DNA of 64,000 bases. Origin: CAZQGO01 sp964593065 (GTDB lineage: Bacteria; Oederibacteriota; JAAXVQ01). The notes under the pieces were generated by a model. It ran no database searches and had not been told where the DNA came from. It was given only the letters and a program-made list of their open reading frames with translations. The stretch is from the NCBI GenBank assembly GCA_964593065.1, contig CAZQGO010000003.1, positions 87,244 to 151,243 on the forward strand, read 5' to 3'. The position numbers were made by a program, and so were the translations under genes. Shown here one piece after another: positions 25,852 through 34,119 of this stretch. Positions within the stretch are counted from its first letter, which is position 1. Every line of letters starts with the position of its first letter.

Positions 25852-28800
25852 TCAATGTTTGCCCGTGGCGGCGCCTTTTTTTTCCGCCGGAGCCGTTTTC
25901 GGCGCAGCCGGACTCAACTCGGGCACATCCCGGACCGCGAGCAGACGTCCCCCCGCCCAGGAAAAGCCCCCGGCCGGCAGGGTGAGCCGCAGGCTCACGG
26001 GTTTGGGGGCATAAACCCAGCCCGGGACGGCGTCGACGCGAAAAACGTAGGCCTGCTCGCCGCCCGCAAGCAGGCGGAACGAGATCTCCTGGCGGTTCGG
26101 ACCCTGTCCCCAGTCCAGCGTGGCCTCGCGCCCGGACAGCGCCGCATCCGCCGCCAGCGCCAGAACCAAGACATTGGCGCCCGCCGGCGAGGACGGCTTG
26201 GCCAGCAGCTTCACCGACACCGGGCCGGGGCCCGCGGCCACGGAAATTTTCTCTCCGTTGGCGGTCACCGTCAAGCCGGCGGCCATGACGGCCTGGACGC
26301 CCCCCGGAGCCTCCACGGTTCCGGCGGCCCCTCCCTGGCTGGGATCGTATTTCTTCAGCCGGCCCCACAATCCCGGCAGGCGATCCAGCGCCAGCGGCCG
26401 GATCATGGCCTGGGCGGCCGCGTCTTCCCGGCCCGCGGTCTCCTCCCGCGGAGCCAGAATGACGACGTTGCCCTTGACGGCCACGGGATCGAAATCCTTC
26501 AGCAGGTATTCCGCCACGGCATAGTGCCGGACTTCGGAGGGAATGCCGTCGAAGCCCGCTACGCCCGTACCCGGCCACAGGACCACTTTCGGCCTGGCCG
26601 CCTGCAGGTCCCGGATGGCTTCGCGCTGTTGTTGGAAGGAGGACAGGGTGACGGTGGCCAGGGATTTTACCACCGGACGCCGGGGCACGAGAAAATACAG
26701 GAGCGGCTGGTTGGAGAAATCGAAAAACGACTCGGCCGTCCCGACCTGGGAATCCAGATACTCCGACAGTTCCGTGAGTTGCCCGGCCTGTTGCGGAGGC
26801 AGGTACAGCCGGTTCAAGGTGGGAAGCGGGCTCATGGCCAGTCCGTCCACGCGGATTTGGTTCTTGGCCCCGAAACTTCCGGCCAGACGAACCAGATCGA
26901 CCGCGCCCGGGCGCGGGACCAGCGTGGCCAAGGCCAGGCCCAGGAAGACCATGCTCCGCAGGCGGTTATTGTGCGTACACAGGCGGAAAAGGAAGAAGGC
27001 CAGGACCATGGCCGCCAAAGGCAGGGCGTTTTTCAGGAAAGCGGCCTCGCCGCGTTCCAGGTACCTGAACCACAGCAGGGCCGCAACCGTGACCAGCAGC
27101 AGCATGTTCCAGGGCAGGCCGCGCTCGCGAACCCGGCCCATCGCATCCAGCAAAAACAAGGCGCCCAGCAGCAGCGCCGCCGGTGGCACCAGAAAAACCA
27201 CCACCGCGCCCAAACCGGCCTGAGGTCCCCAGCCCGGCAGCGGCAATCCGAACAGGGTGTGATACTGGGTGATGACCCAGGCGAAATTCGCGAAATAATC
27301 CGACAGGCTGCCGCTCAGGGCGAGGTAAAGCCACCACGGGATCAGGCCCACCAAGGCGGCACCCGCATAGACGCCGGGACCCAGCAGGCGGCCTTTGAGG
27401 TCGGCCGAACCGAAGGCCGCCCAGGTGAGCAGCAGCACCAGATTCCCGACCAGCGCCAGCACGCCCGCCGTGAAGGAGGACATCACGGCCAGCGCCGTCA
27501 GCAGCCCGGAAAAGATCAAAATGTACCAGCGGCCCCGCTGCAGGTACAGCAGGGTGAACAGGAAGCTGATGTAGGCGAAGAAAAACCGGGCTTCGGCGAC
27601 GGTGCCCAGGGTTCCCGTGAGCAGGGTCAGGGCCACGAGCAGGGCCCACAGCCAGGGCAGGCAGAAAATCGCCAGGAAATACAATCCCACCAATCCCACG
27701 GGCAGCAGCCACGAGAGGAGAAAACGGTAGGAGGCCGCGCTGGCTCCGAACCATTGGATGGCCGCCAGCCCCGCCAAGGCATCGGAAAAAAAGCCGTGGC
27801 GGAACAGGATTTCCTTGAAGGGCATGCGTCCCAGCAAAACCGCCTGGGCGCTGGCAAGACTTTCGCCCTCGCGGAACAGGTCGAGGGGCCCGGCCATGGC
27901 GTTGGCTCCCAAGGGACCGCCGCCCGGCCAGAAGGCGGCCGCGAGCAGCAGCAGGGGGATGGCGGATATCAGCATCACGGCCCGGAACAATTCCTCCCAG
28001 GCGGGCTGCATCTCCAAGGGGCGGCGGCGCAATTGCAGCAGGGTCAGGACCAGGATCGTCAGGCAGCCAAAGGCGGCCAGGGCCGCCAGGGTGTAAGGCA
28101 AAAATTCGAGCCGGAATCCGCCCACGGCCTGGCCGGCCTGGAGAAACTGGACCCCGCCCAGGGATTGCAGGGGCAACAAGGCGAGCGGCAGGAGACTCAG
28201 GGCGACTGCCAGATATACCTGGTCGTAGGTCAACTTGTTGAATAAAAATTTCAGCAGCCAGGCCAAAATCAGGGACAAGACCCAGACTGCGGCGCCCGCG
28301 AAGATCACGAACCATATGCCCGGGACCCGTTCGGCGCCGCCCGGCAGCGACTGCAGAAACCAGCCGCAACCGGCGCCCAGGGTGACAACGGCTCCGTGGG
28401 TGAACAAGGCGGCGGGATGATATTCCGCACCGGTGGGATGGGCGAAAAAGATTTTCCGCTTGTCCCCGCGTTCCATCAGGGCCAGCAGGAACAGGCCGAG
28501 GCACAGGGCCAGGAAGGCCAGAAACGGTTCGGACAGGTAGGGCCGGCCGTGGAGCAGGGCCGGGATCTGGGGCAGAAACACCGCGAAGGGCAACGCGGCC
28601 CGCTTCAGCGCGGTCGCCGCCGGCAGGGCGCTCAATTTGGTTTGCCAGAAGGCCAGCTGCAGCCACAACCACAGGGCCGCCACGACGGCCAGCGTGGCCG
28701 CGGCGGTGACCAGCACGGCCAGCAGGCCCTGCTGGGTTGGGATCCAGCCCAGGGATTGCGGTCCGACCGCGCCGCCGGGATCCGGCGCATACTGCAACAG

Positions 28801-28923
28801 GCCCCGGCCCAGGCGCCAAGCCAAGCCTGCGCCCGCCAGAATTCCGCCCAGGATGGCCGCCGCCCGGTGAAGGAGTAAATTCTCCTGTCCCGAGGCTTCC
28901 GTCACCGCCGTGAGATCCGCCAT
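25852..28923 (-). CDS. Large polytopic membrane protein, GT-C glycosyltransferase-like
   Basis: 1023 aa. Roughly fifteen hydrophobic helices in residues 20-690, then a 330-residue extracytoplasmic domain. The segment FREGESLASAQAVLLGRMP followed by KEILFRHG resembles the first-loop acidic/PFxE-HG region of GT39-like GT-C enzymes, which use lipid-linked sugars. The C-terminal part (KVVLWPGTGVAGFDG; beta-rich end) is unfamiliar. GT-C assignment is an inference from topology and one motif. Flanked by PilZ and acetyltransferase genes. Confidence 0.55.
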   Translation of the reverse strand: MADLTAVTEASGQENLLLHRAAAILGGILAGAGLAWRLGRGLLQYAPDPGGAVGPQSLGWIPTQQGLLAVLVTAAATLAVVAALWLWLQLAFWQTKLSALPAATALKRAALPFAVFLPQIPALLHGRPYLSEPFLAFLALCLGLFLLALMERGDKRKIFFAHPTGAEYHPAALFTHGAVVTLGAGCGWFLQSLPGGAERVPGIWFVIFAGAAVWVLSLILAWLLKFLFNKLTYDQVYLAVALSLLPLALLPLQSLGGVQFLQAGQAVGGFRLEFLPYTLAALAAFGCLTILVLTLLQLRRRPLEMQPAWEELFRAVMLISAIPLLLLAAAFWPGGGPLGANAMAGPLDLFREGESLASAQAVLLGRMPFKEILFRHGFFSDALAGLAAIQWFGASAASYRFLLSWLLPVGLVGLYFLAIFCLPWLWALLVALTLLTGTLGTVAEARFFFAYISFLFTLLYLQRGRWYILIFSGLLTALAVMSSFTAGVLALVGNLVLLLTWAAFGSADLKGRLLGPGVYAGAALVGLIPWWLYLALSGSLSDYFANFAWVITQYHTLFGLPLPGWGPQAGLGAVVVFLVPPAALLLGALFLLDAMGRVRERGLPWNMLLLVTVAALLWFRYLERGEAAFLKNALPLAAMVLAFFLFRLCTHNNRLRSMVFLGLALATLVPRPGAVDLVRLAGSFGAKNQIRVDGLAMSPLPTLNRLYLPPQQAGQLTELSEYLDSQVGTAESFFDFSNQPLLYFLVPRRPVVKSLATVTLSSFQQQREAIRDLQAARPKVVLWPGTGVAGFDGIPSEVRHYAVAEYLLKDFDPVAVKGNVVILAPREETAGREDAAAQAMIRPLALDRLPGLWGRLKKYDPSQGGAAGTVEAPGGVQAVMAAGLTVTANGEKISVAAGPGPVSVKLLAKPSSPAGANVLVLALAADAALSGREATLDWGQGPNRQEISFRLLAGGEQAYVFRVDAVPGWVYAPKPVSLRLTLPAGGFSWAGGRLLAVRDVPELSPAAPKTAPAEKKGAATGKH

Positions 28924-29014
28924 GCCCGTTCCCCCTTAACGCGTCGTGGTCCCGACACCGCCCTCCGCTTGCCCGCGAAAGCCGCGCCGGGTCGGTCCTG
29001 CGCCGGTTGCCGGC

Positions 29015-30136
29015 TCAGGTTATTTTCCTGTCATAAATGCGGTAGCGCCGGTATTCCCGGCCGCCCATGAATTCCGAGGCCCGGAGAACCTGGTCGTTGG
29101 TTTCCAGAAGCCAGCTGTTTTCGCACAGCGTATACCCCCGGGAAATACTGTACTGCATGGCGCGGTAATACAGCACCGTTTCCAGGCCGCGGTTGCGGAA
29201 CTCCCGCGTAACGCCCATCAGCAGCAGGCGCACGGATTTGATCTTGGACATGCCGAAAAGGATGCGGAAGAGCCCGAAGGGAAAAAGGCGCCCGTTCATC
29301 TTCACGAGGATCTCGTTCAGGTTGCGGACCACGGCGATGAAGCCGGCGGGGCGTTCCCCCACGAAGACGTAACGCACCAGGCCCGGATCCACCACCATTT
29401 TGAGATCCTCGGCGATATGGTCGATTTCCTTGTCCGACAAGGGCACGAAGCCCCAGTTCTGGTCCCAAGCGGCATTGTAGATCTGTTTGATGATCTGAAG
29501 ATCCCGGTCGAAATGCTTCATGTCGATGATCCGGCTGGTCACGTCCTCCTTGTCCTCGACGCGCTGGCAGATTTTTTCCAGGCGGTCCATGGTTTCCGGC
29601 CGCGCGACGGACATTTTATGCGCCGTCACGTCCATGACCTTGGAAAAGCCCGCCTCCAGGAACAGGTCCTCGTAATACGGCGGATTGTAGGTCATATCGA
29701 TCATCGGCGGGCCGGGTTCACCGGACACGAACAGGCCGATGGTATGGTTGGTGGAAAGATTGACCGGACCGCGCATGGTATCCAGGCCGCGAGCCCGCAG
29801 CCAATCCTCGGCCGCGGCAAACAGCGCCCGGGAGACTTCGGGGTCCCGCACGCATTCGAAAAAGCCGGCAAAGCCGACCCGGTCGTTGTGAATTTCGTTG
29901 TGCTTGCGGTTCTCGGTCGCCGCGATCCGGCCCACGTCGCGTCCGTCCCGGCGGGCCATGAACAGTTGTGTTTCCGCGTGCTCGTAGAACGGCTCCTTGT
30001 TCGACAACAGCACGTGCTGGGCCATTTCCAGCGGCGGCACCCAATTGGGATCTCCGCGGTAAATGGCATGCGGGTAACGGATGAAACGCCGCCGGTGCCC
30101 CGCGCGGTGACGGTCCAGGGGAACGATTTGCAGCAT
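29015..30136 (-). CDS. GNAT-superfamily acyltransferase-like protein
   Basis: 373 aa. Two GNAT-like halves. The N-terminal half has RDGRDVGRIAATENRKHN and GFAGFFECVRDPEVSRALFA, and the C-terminal half has GVTREFRNRGLETVLYYRAM, an acetyl-CoA-binding-like helix (RxxGxE variant of RxxGxG). Homologues are uncharacterised long GNAT proteins. Substrate unknown. Confidence 0.75.
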   Translation of the reverse strand: MLQIVPLDRHRAGHRRRFIRYPHAIYRGDPNWVPPLEMAQHVLLSNKEPFYEHAETQLFMARRDGRDVGRIAATENRKHNEIHNDRVGFAGFFECVRDPEVSRALFAAAEDWLRARGLDTMRGPVNLSTNHTIGLFVSGEPGPPMIDMTYNPPYYEDLFLEAGFSKVMDVTAHKMSVARPETMDRLEKICQRVEDKEDVTSRIIDMKHFDRDLQIIKQIYNAAWDQNWGFVPLSDKEIDHIAEDLKMVVDPGLVRYVFVGERPAGFIAVVRNLNEILVKMNGRLFPFGLFRILFGMSKIKSVRLLLMGVTREFRNRGLETVLYYRAMQYSISRGYTLCENSWLLETNDQVLRASEFMGGREYRRYRIYDRKIT

Positions 30137-30173
30137 GCCGACCCTCCTTGTCGTGCCGGGACGATTCCCGGTC

Positions 30174-31079
30174 CTACCGGAACACGTTCAGGTCCATGTA
30201 CTTCTGGACGTTGACCGGGACGGCGGCCACGAACAGCTGGAACAGCAGCCGATTGCCGACCGCGGCCCCTCCCGTGTGGCCGGCCCGGCCGAGTTTCTGC
30301 CCCCGGCTGACCGGGTCGCCGACCTTGACCGCGATCTCACCCAAGTGTCCGTACAGGGTCGCGAAGGAATACCCGTGGTCGATCACGACCGTGTTGCCCA
30401 GCATGGACAGATTCTGCGCCAGCACCACCGCGCCGGAGGCGGCGGCATTGACCTCCCACGACCCGCTCAGGAGAGGTTCGATCTCGATTCCCTCCAGCAC
30501 CACGCGGATTTTGCGGTTCATCAGGCGCTCCGTGCCGTAGGTGGCCACCACCCTGCCGCCCAAGGGAAGCAGGAAATCCTCCATCGCGGGCGCGGAATAA
30601 TCCGCGCCGGCCAGGCGCCGGACAATGAGCCGGTAGTCCTGCTGGTAGTCCCTCAGCTTGAAGCGCCGGGCCGTGACCGGCACCGCAGGGGTCCGGTTCA
30701 AGTACGGCAGAATTTGGAAAGGAAAACGTTCTTCCAGGGGAAGGTGCCTTCCGCTTAATTCGAAATGGCAGGAAATGGAATAGTCTCCGGGCTTGGTTTG
30801 GAGACGCACCGGCAGGAAGGCGGTGTAGACCGGCCGCTGCAGGTCGCGGCGCGGGTAAACGCGGTAATTCCTGCCCAGGAAGCCTACCCACCCTCCCTTG
30901 ACCTCCGAGGGAAAGCGGAAACTGAAAGGGACGATGTCCCCCGGCGAAGCTTCCTGCACGGGCAGGATATATTCAATGTCGGACGCGATCTGTTCCCTGA
31001 CGGAAGCGCATCCCCCCCAGCCCGTCAACATCACCAGGCACAAGGCAAGGGAGGCGGTGGTGCGTTTGAGGAGCAGCAT
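30174..31079 (-). CDS. LytM/M23-fold lipoprotein lacking catalytic metal ligands
   Basis: 301 aa. N-terminal lipobox WGGC after a hydrophobic segment; an Ig-like beta domain (about 40-150); then the M23 fold with GNTVVIDHGYSFATLYGHL and DPVSRGQKLGRAGHTGG. The zinc ligands are gone: the usual HxGxD is LEGIEI and the usual HLHF is RLLF; only the YGHL histidine remains. So it is probably a non-hydrolytic LytM factor that activates or anchors other wall enzymes. ATG 31079 with CGGAG is preferred over GTG 31085. Repeat copy E lies directly upstream. Confidence 0.85.
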   Translation of the reverse strand: MLLLKRTTASLALCLVMLTGWGGCASVREQIASDIEYILPVQEASPGDIVPFSFRFPSEVKGGWVGFLGRNYRVYPRRDLQRPVYTAFLPVRLQTKPGDYSISCHFELSGRHLPLEERFPFQILPYLNRTPAVPVTARRFKLRDYQQDYRLIVRRLAGADYSAPAMEDFLLPLGGRVVATYGTERLMNRKIRVVLEGIEIEPLLSGSWEVNAAASGAVVLAQNLSMLGNTVVIDHGYSFATLYGHLGEIAVKVGDPVSRGQKLGRAGHTGGAAVGNRLLFQLFVAAVPVNVQKYMDLNVFR

Positions 31080-31096
31080 GTTCACTCCGGCCCGAT

Positions 31097-31216
31097 AGGA
31101 GCTTTCAGGGGAACCACAGGTTCCCCTGACGCGGACGCCGATGCGTCCTGCTTTCCTTCCTACTTCTGTCGGGGGCTTCTCCGCCCCCGGACCCCCGCCT
31201 CATCATCCTGATGAGG
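31097..31216 (+). repeat. Hairpin-array repeat, copy E (short form, 120 bp)
   Basis: AGGGGAACC-aca-GGTTCCCCT, GGACGC-cgat-GCGTCC, CGGGGGC-ttctcc-GCCCCCG, CCTCATCA-tcc-TGATGAGG. The last hairpin has an A-T in place of the C-G pair of copies C, D and F. It forms the leader of the LytM lipoprotein gene. Confidence 0.92.
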
Positions 31217-31232
31217 CCAACAAATTGTCCTC

Positions 31233-31260
31233 ATTGTAAAGCGCTTCCCAGGAAAATCAA
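31233..31260 (-). promoter_or_regulatory. Candidate promoter of LytM lipoprotein gene, reading into repeat E
   Basis: Minus strand TTGATT (31260-31255), 16-bp spacer, TACAAT (31238-31233). The predicted start is about ten bases before the repeat's terminal hairpin. Confidence 0.6.
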
Positions 31261-31316
31261 GTAATTTTACACCGGGAACTCCGGCGGGCATCCCGGCGGG
31301 GGGCTGTCCCCGCCCG

Positions 31317-31766
31317 TCAGGTATATAGAGGTGAGTCTTGGTCGTCGAGGCGATAGTCCACCAGGAAGGATTTCAGCGCGTGCCGGTCCTGGGGCTCAAT
31401 GTCCAGGAATTGAATACCGATCAGGTATTTTTGTTCTTCCAGCCGTTTGCACCACACGGCCCGGGCCAGGATGGCCACCGGCAGGCATTCGTGCACCGGC
31501 ACGACGCGCGCATCGCTTAAATCCTCCCGCCTGGCCGGCGGAGGAATGAACATCGTCAGGGTCAGGATCTGGCCCACGCGCATGTCCTGGTGACTGCGCA
31601 TGGCCAGGCCCTGCGTCCCCAGATCCTCGGCCAGGCTGCGGCTCGCCACGACTTTTTCGGGTTCCCCTTTTTTTCTGAACTGATAGGAAACCCTGACCTT
31701 CAACGGCACGCGCGGATAACGGCGGAATTCGGCCTTGATTTCTCCGCGGTGGGTTTTGACCACCAT
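31317..31766 (-). CDS. PilZ-like protein, DxGxxG subfamily
   Basis: 149 aa. EFRRYPRVPLKVRVSY is the Arg switch and AEDLGTQG the modified DxGxxG motif. The tail FLDIEPQDRHALKSFLVDY and RLDDQDSPLYT matches the proteins at 25364 and 43802. ATG 31766 is selected by AGGAGGAG; the long upstream extension is not used. Confidence 0.82.
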   Translation of the reverse strand: MVVKTHRGEIKAEFRRYPRVPLKVRVSYQFRKKGEPEKVVASRSLAEDLGTQGLAMRSHQDMRVGQILTLTMFIPPPARREDLSDARVVPVHECLPVAILARAVWCKRLEEQKYLIGIQFLDIEPQDRHALKSFLVDYRLDDQDSPLYT

Positions 31767-31830
31767 CAGGAACTCCTCCTGGATCAAGCAGCCGGCCCGC
31801 TGCAGGCCATGCGGGCGGCGGGCTTGAAAA

Positions 31831-32244
31831 TCATCCTCCCGGCGCGCGGCCGGCATCCGAACCGGCCGCGGCCTTAGGCCCGGTTGCGGCGACGGGCGGC
31901 TGGGACGGGCGTGAAACAACGTACGATAAAACGGCCAGGGTCAGCGCCGCCATGATCCACTTGACCGCCGTGTACACGGGCATGATCCAGGCGGTGTAGG
32001 CCAGAAACACCAGCGCCCCCAGGCAGGCGATCCATTTTTGGCGGCGGCCGATGACCCGATCGCGTTCCCAATCCCGAAGGGTCCGGCCGAAATGAGGCCG
32101 CCGCAGCAGCCAGCGGTGCAGCTTTTTCGAACCCCGGGAAAAGCAGTACGCCGCCACCAATACAAAAGGCACCGTCGGCAGCAGCGGCAGCAATACTCCA
32201 ATGACGGCGAACCCCAGACTGGTCCACCCGCCGACGACCCACAA
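31831..32244 (-). CDS. DUF454 (YbaN-type) inner-membrane protein
   Basis: 137 aa, three hydrophobic helices. The N-terminal GWTSLGFAVIGVLLPLLPTVP and FSRGSKKLHRWLLRRPHFG are hallmark DUF454 segments. TTG start at 32244 is the only in-frame start giving a family-like N-terminus. Unknown function. Confidence 0.85.
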   Translation of the reverse strand: MWVVGGWTSLGFAVIGVLLPLLPTVPFVLVAAYCFSRGSKKLHRWLLRRPHFGRTLRDWERDRVIGRRQKWIACLGALVFLAYTAWIMPVYTAVKWIMAALTLAVLSYVVSRPSQPPVAATGPKAAAGSDAGRAPGG

Positions 32245-32382
32245 CCGGTTGGGCGACCACCACGGCCCGGCCGGGGGTCGTTGATTCCTGGGAATGTAGG
32301 GGATAAAAAGTTCTCCTTATATGATGCGGCCGCCCGGGGTTTTCGAACCGCGGCCGACCGCGCTTCCTTGCCTCGCGGAGGC

Positions 32383-32718
32383 CTACTCCCGATTCGCGGC
32401 GATTTTTCCCATGGCCCGGACCGCCGCCCGCCCCACGGAGCCGTGCGGATCCTTGAGCGCCCGATGCAAGGCGGGCACCGCCTCCCGCGCGGCCGGGCCG
32501 ATGTTCCCCAGCGCCTCCGCCGCGCAAGCCCTTTCAAGCCGGGCATCGCTGTGCAACATCTCGATCAGAGCCGGTACGGCGGCTTTGGCTTCCGGGCCCA
32601 AACGGCCCAAGACCTCGGCCGCGGACAGGCGCACATTCTGGCTTGAGTCCTTGAGCTTTCGGATCAATTCGGGTATGGCATTATACCCTTGATCCTCACG
32701 GGCGTCCAGCGAGCACAC
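32383..32718 (-). CDS. Small HEAT-repeat protein
   Basis: 111 aa with three HEAT/PBS-lyase-type repeats: AIPELIRKLKDSSQNVRLSA, AVPALIEMLHSDARLERACA, AVPALHRALKDPHGSVGRAA. These form a helical binding solenoid for protein contacts. GTG start at 32718. Probably a protein-protein adaptor; partner unknown. Confidence 0.82.
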   Translation of the reverse strand: MCSLDAREDQGYNAIPELIRKLKDSSQNVRLSAAEVLGRLGPEAKAAVPALIEMLHSDARLERACAAEALGNIGPAAREAVPALHRALKDPHGSVGRAAVRAMGKIAANRE

Positions 32719-32777
32719 GTCGGGATCCGTCCTTTAGGCAGAATCGCGCGGGCCGGGAAGGGCGCCGGCGCCGGGGG

Positions 32778-33206
32778 TCACTCCTGGAAATACTGCTCCA
32801 GATCGCGCAACGTTTCAGGCGGAAGATGACTGTAATATTCCCGCCGGCAATCCGGGCACAGGCTGCGGGAGAGCTGGGCTTCGGAAAATCTCTGCAGGAA
32901 TTTTTCCAGGGGGAGCCATCCGTCGGGCGTCTTGATTTTCCTGCAATAGGCGCAGGCCGGTACGACGCCCTCCAGCCGCCGGAGGCGGGACAAGAGGGAT
33001 AAGGTCACGGCCATGCTGACCGCGGCCGCCAGGACCACGAAACATGATTCCAGGAAGCTTTCGGCCATGTTTACCGGCGAAGCGGGGGAAATCCCCAGCC
33101 GGGCGGGGATATCCAGTATTTCATCCATCCAGATCATGGCGATCAAGAAGAAAAAAACGACGACTTGCCCGATCACGAGTCTGAGCCGAAGACTTTTGCC
33201 GGTCAT
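32778..33206 (-). CDS. Membrane protein with C-terminal CxxC...CPDC module
   Basis: 142 aa. Two hydrophobic helices (about 8-27 and 50-70), then a soluble module: PACAYCRKIKTPDGWLPLEK and SRSLCPDCRREYYSHL. The same two-cysteine-pair module often follows PAS or receiver domains in signalling proteins and probably binds zinc. Here it is membrane-anchored with no sensor domain. It is divergent from the response regulator gene 388 nt away. Confidence 0.72.
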   Translation of the reverse strand: MTGKSLRLRLVIGQVVVFFFLIAMIWMDEILDIPARLGISPASPVNMAESFLESCFVVLAAAVSMAVTLSLLSRLRRLEGVVPACAYCRKIKTPDGWLPLEKFLQRFSEAQLSRSLCPDCRREYYSHLPPETLRDLEQYFQE

Positions 33207-33593
33207 GGCTCTGCCACCGCCTTGGGAGCGCCGCGCCTTCTTTCCTGTTCCCTGCCGCCCCGGTTCCCGCTCGCTTATTTTATGCCAAATCGGGCGTATG
33301 GGTCCAACTTATTCGTTCCTTTTCGCCGCCGCCGGGCAGCCTCGCCTCTTGCCCCGGTATTGTTTGGATGAATTTTTTTCAGACTTATGCTATAAAATTC
33401 ACGGCTGTCCGGCCTCGTGACCTGCGTTCTCTGTTCCGCTGCTCCGGCAGCCCATCCCCCGAGACGGCGCGCCGAGGGGGTTGCCCCGCGGCAGCGGAGA
33501 GCCGGGAGCTGAAGGATTTTTCTTTTTTCGCCGATACTGAGGGACGGGATGGAAATGGGCGGCCGGACCTGGCCGCCGGGGAGGACTCACCGG
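33207..33593. other. Intergenic region between divergent genes
   Basis: 387 nt with no supported gene. An A/T-rich island at about 33361-33405 with TATAAA could hold a promoter for the response regulator, but no good -35 is seen. Confidence 0.4.
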
Positions 33594-34031
33594 ATGACAG
33601 AGCACGTAGCCGACCACGACGCAAGCCGCCGGTTAAAGGGCCAGAAGAAAATATTGATCGTGGATGATGATCCGGACATCGTCACCCTGATCCGGATCTT
33701 CCTGGAGCAGGAGGGTTATCAGATTCTCCTGGCGTATGACGGCCTGGAGGCCTTGGCCAAGGTCGCGGAGGGACGGCCGGACCTGATCGTCCTGGACATC
33801 ATGATGCCCAAGGTGGACGGCTGGGTCGTGTGCCACAGCGTAAAAAGCAACGAAGCCACCCAGTACATGAAGATCATCATTCTTTCGGCCAAGACGCAAA
33901 TTCATGCCCGGCTCAAGGGCCTGTATATCCTCCAGGCCGACATGTACATGACCAAGCCGTTTGAACTGGAGGAACTTTCCGCCAACATCCGCCAGCTCCT
34001 GCACATCAAGGACGCGGTTCCGGGTTCCTAA
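33594..34031 (+). CDS. Single-domain response regulator (REC)
   Basis: 145 aa. Receiver fold with acidic pocket in ILIVDDDPDIV, phospho-acceptor Asp68 in LIVLDIMMPKVDG, Ser/Thr switch IIILSAKT and Lys in MYMTKPFELEE. No output domain, so it likely acts through protein interaction like CheY or Spo0F. ATG 33594 follows GGGGAGG. No histidine kinase nearby. Confidence 0.92.
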   Translation: MTEHVADHDASRRLKGQKKILIVDDDPDIVTLIRIFLEQEGYQILLAYDGLEALAKVAEGRPDLIVLDIMMPKVDGWVVCHSVKSNEATQYMKIIILSAKTQIHARLKGLYILQADMYMTKPFELEELSANIRQLLHIKDAVPGS

Positions 34032-34119
34032 CGCAAACCCGGCGTCTTCCCGCCCCGGAATGCCTCCCGGGGTCGCGGTGGCCGACGCGGCCGTCATTCC
34101 TTCCGGTATGAGGTGAAGC

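Noticed and set aside
25855..28245. 796-aa Gln-rich frame on the plus strand
   Set aside because: Antisense to the 1023-aa membrane protein; low-complexity Gln/Arg/Gly composition, no domain.
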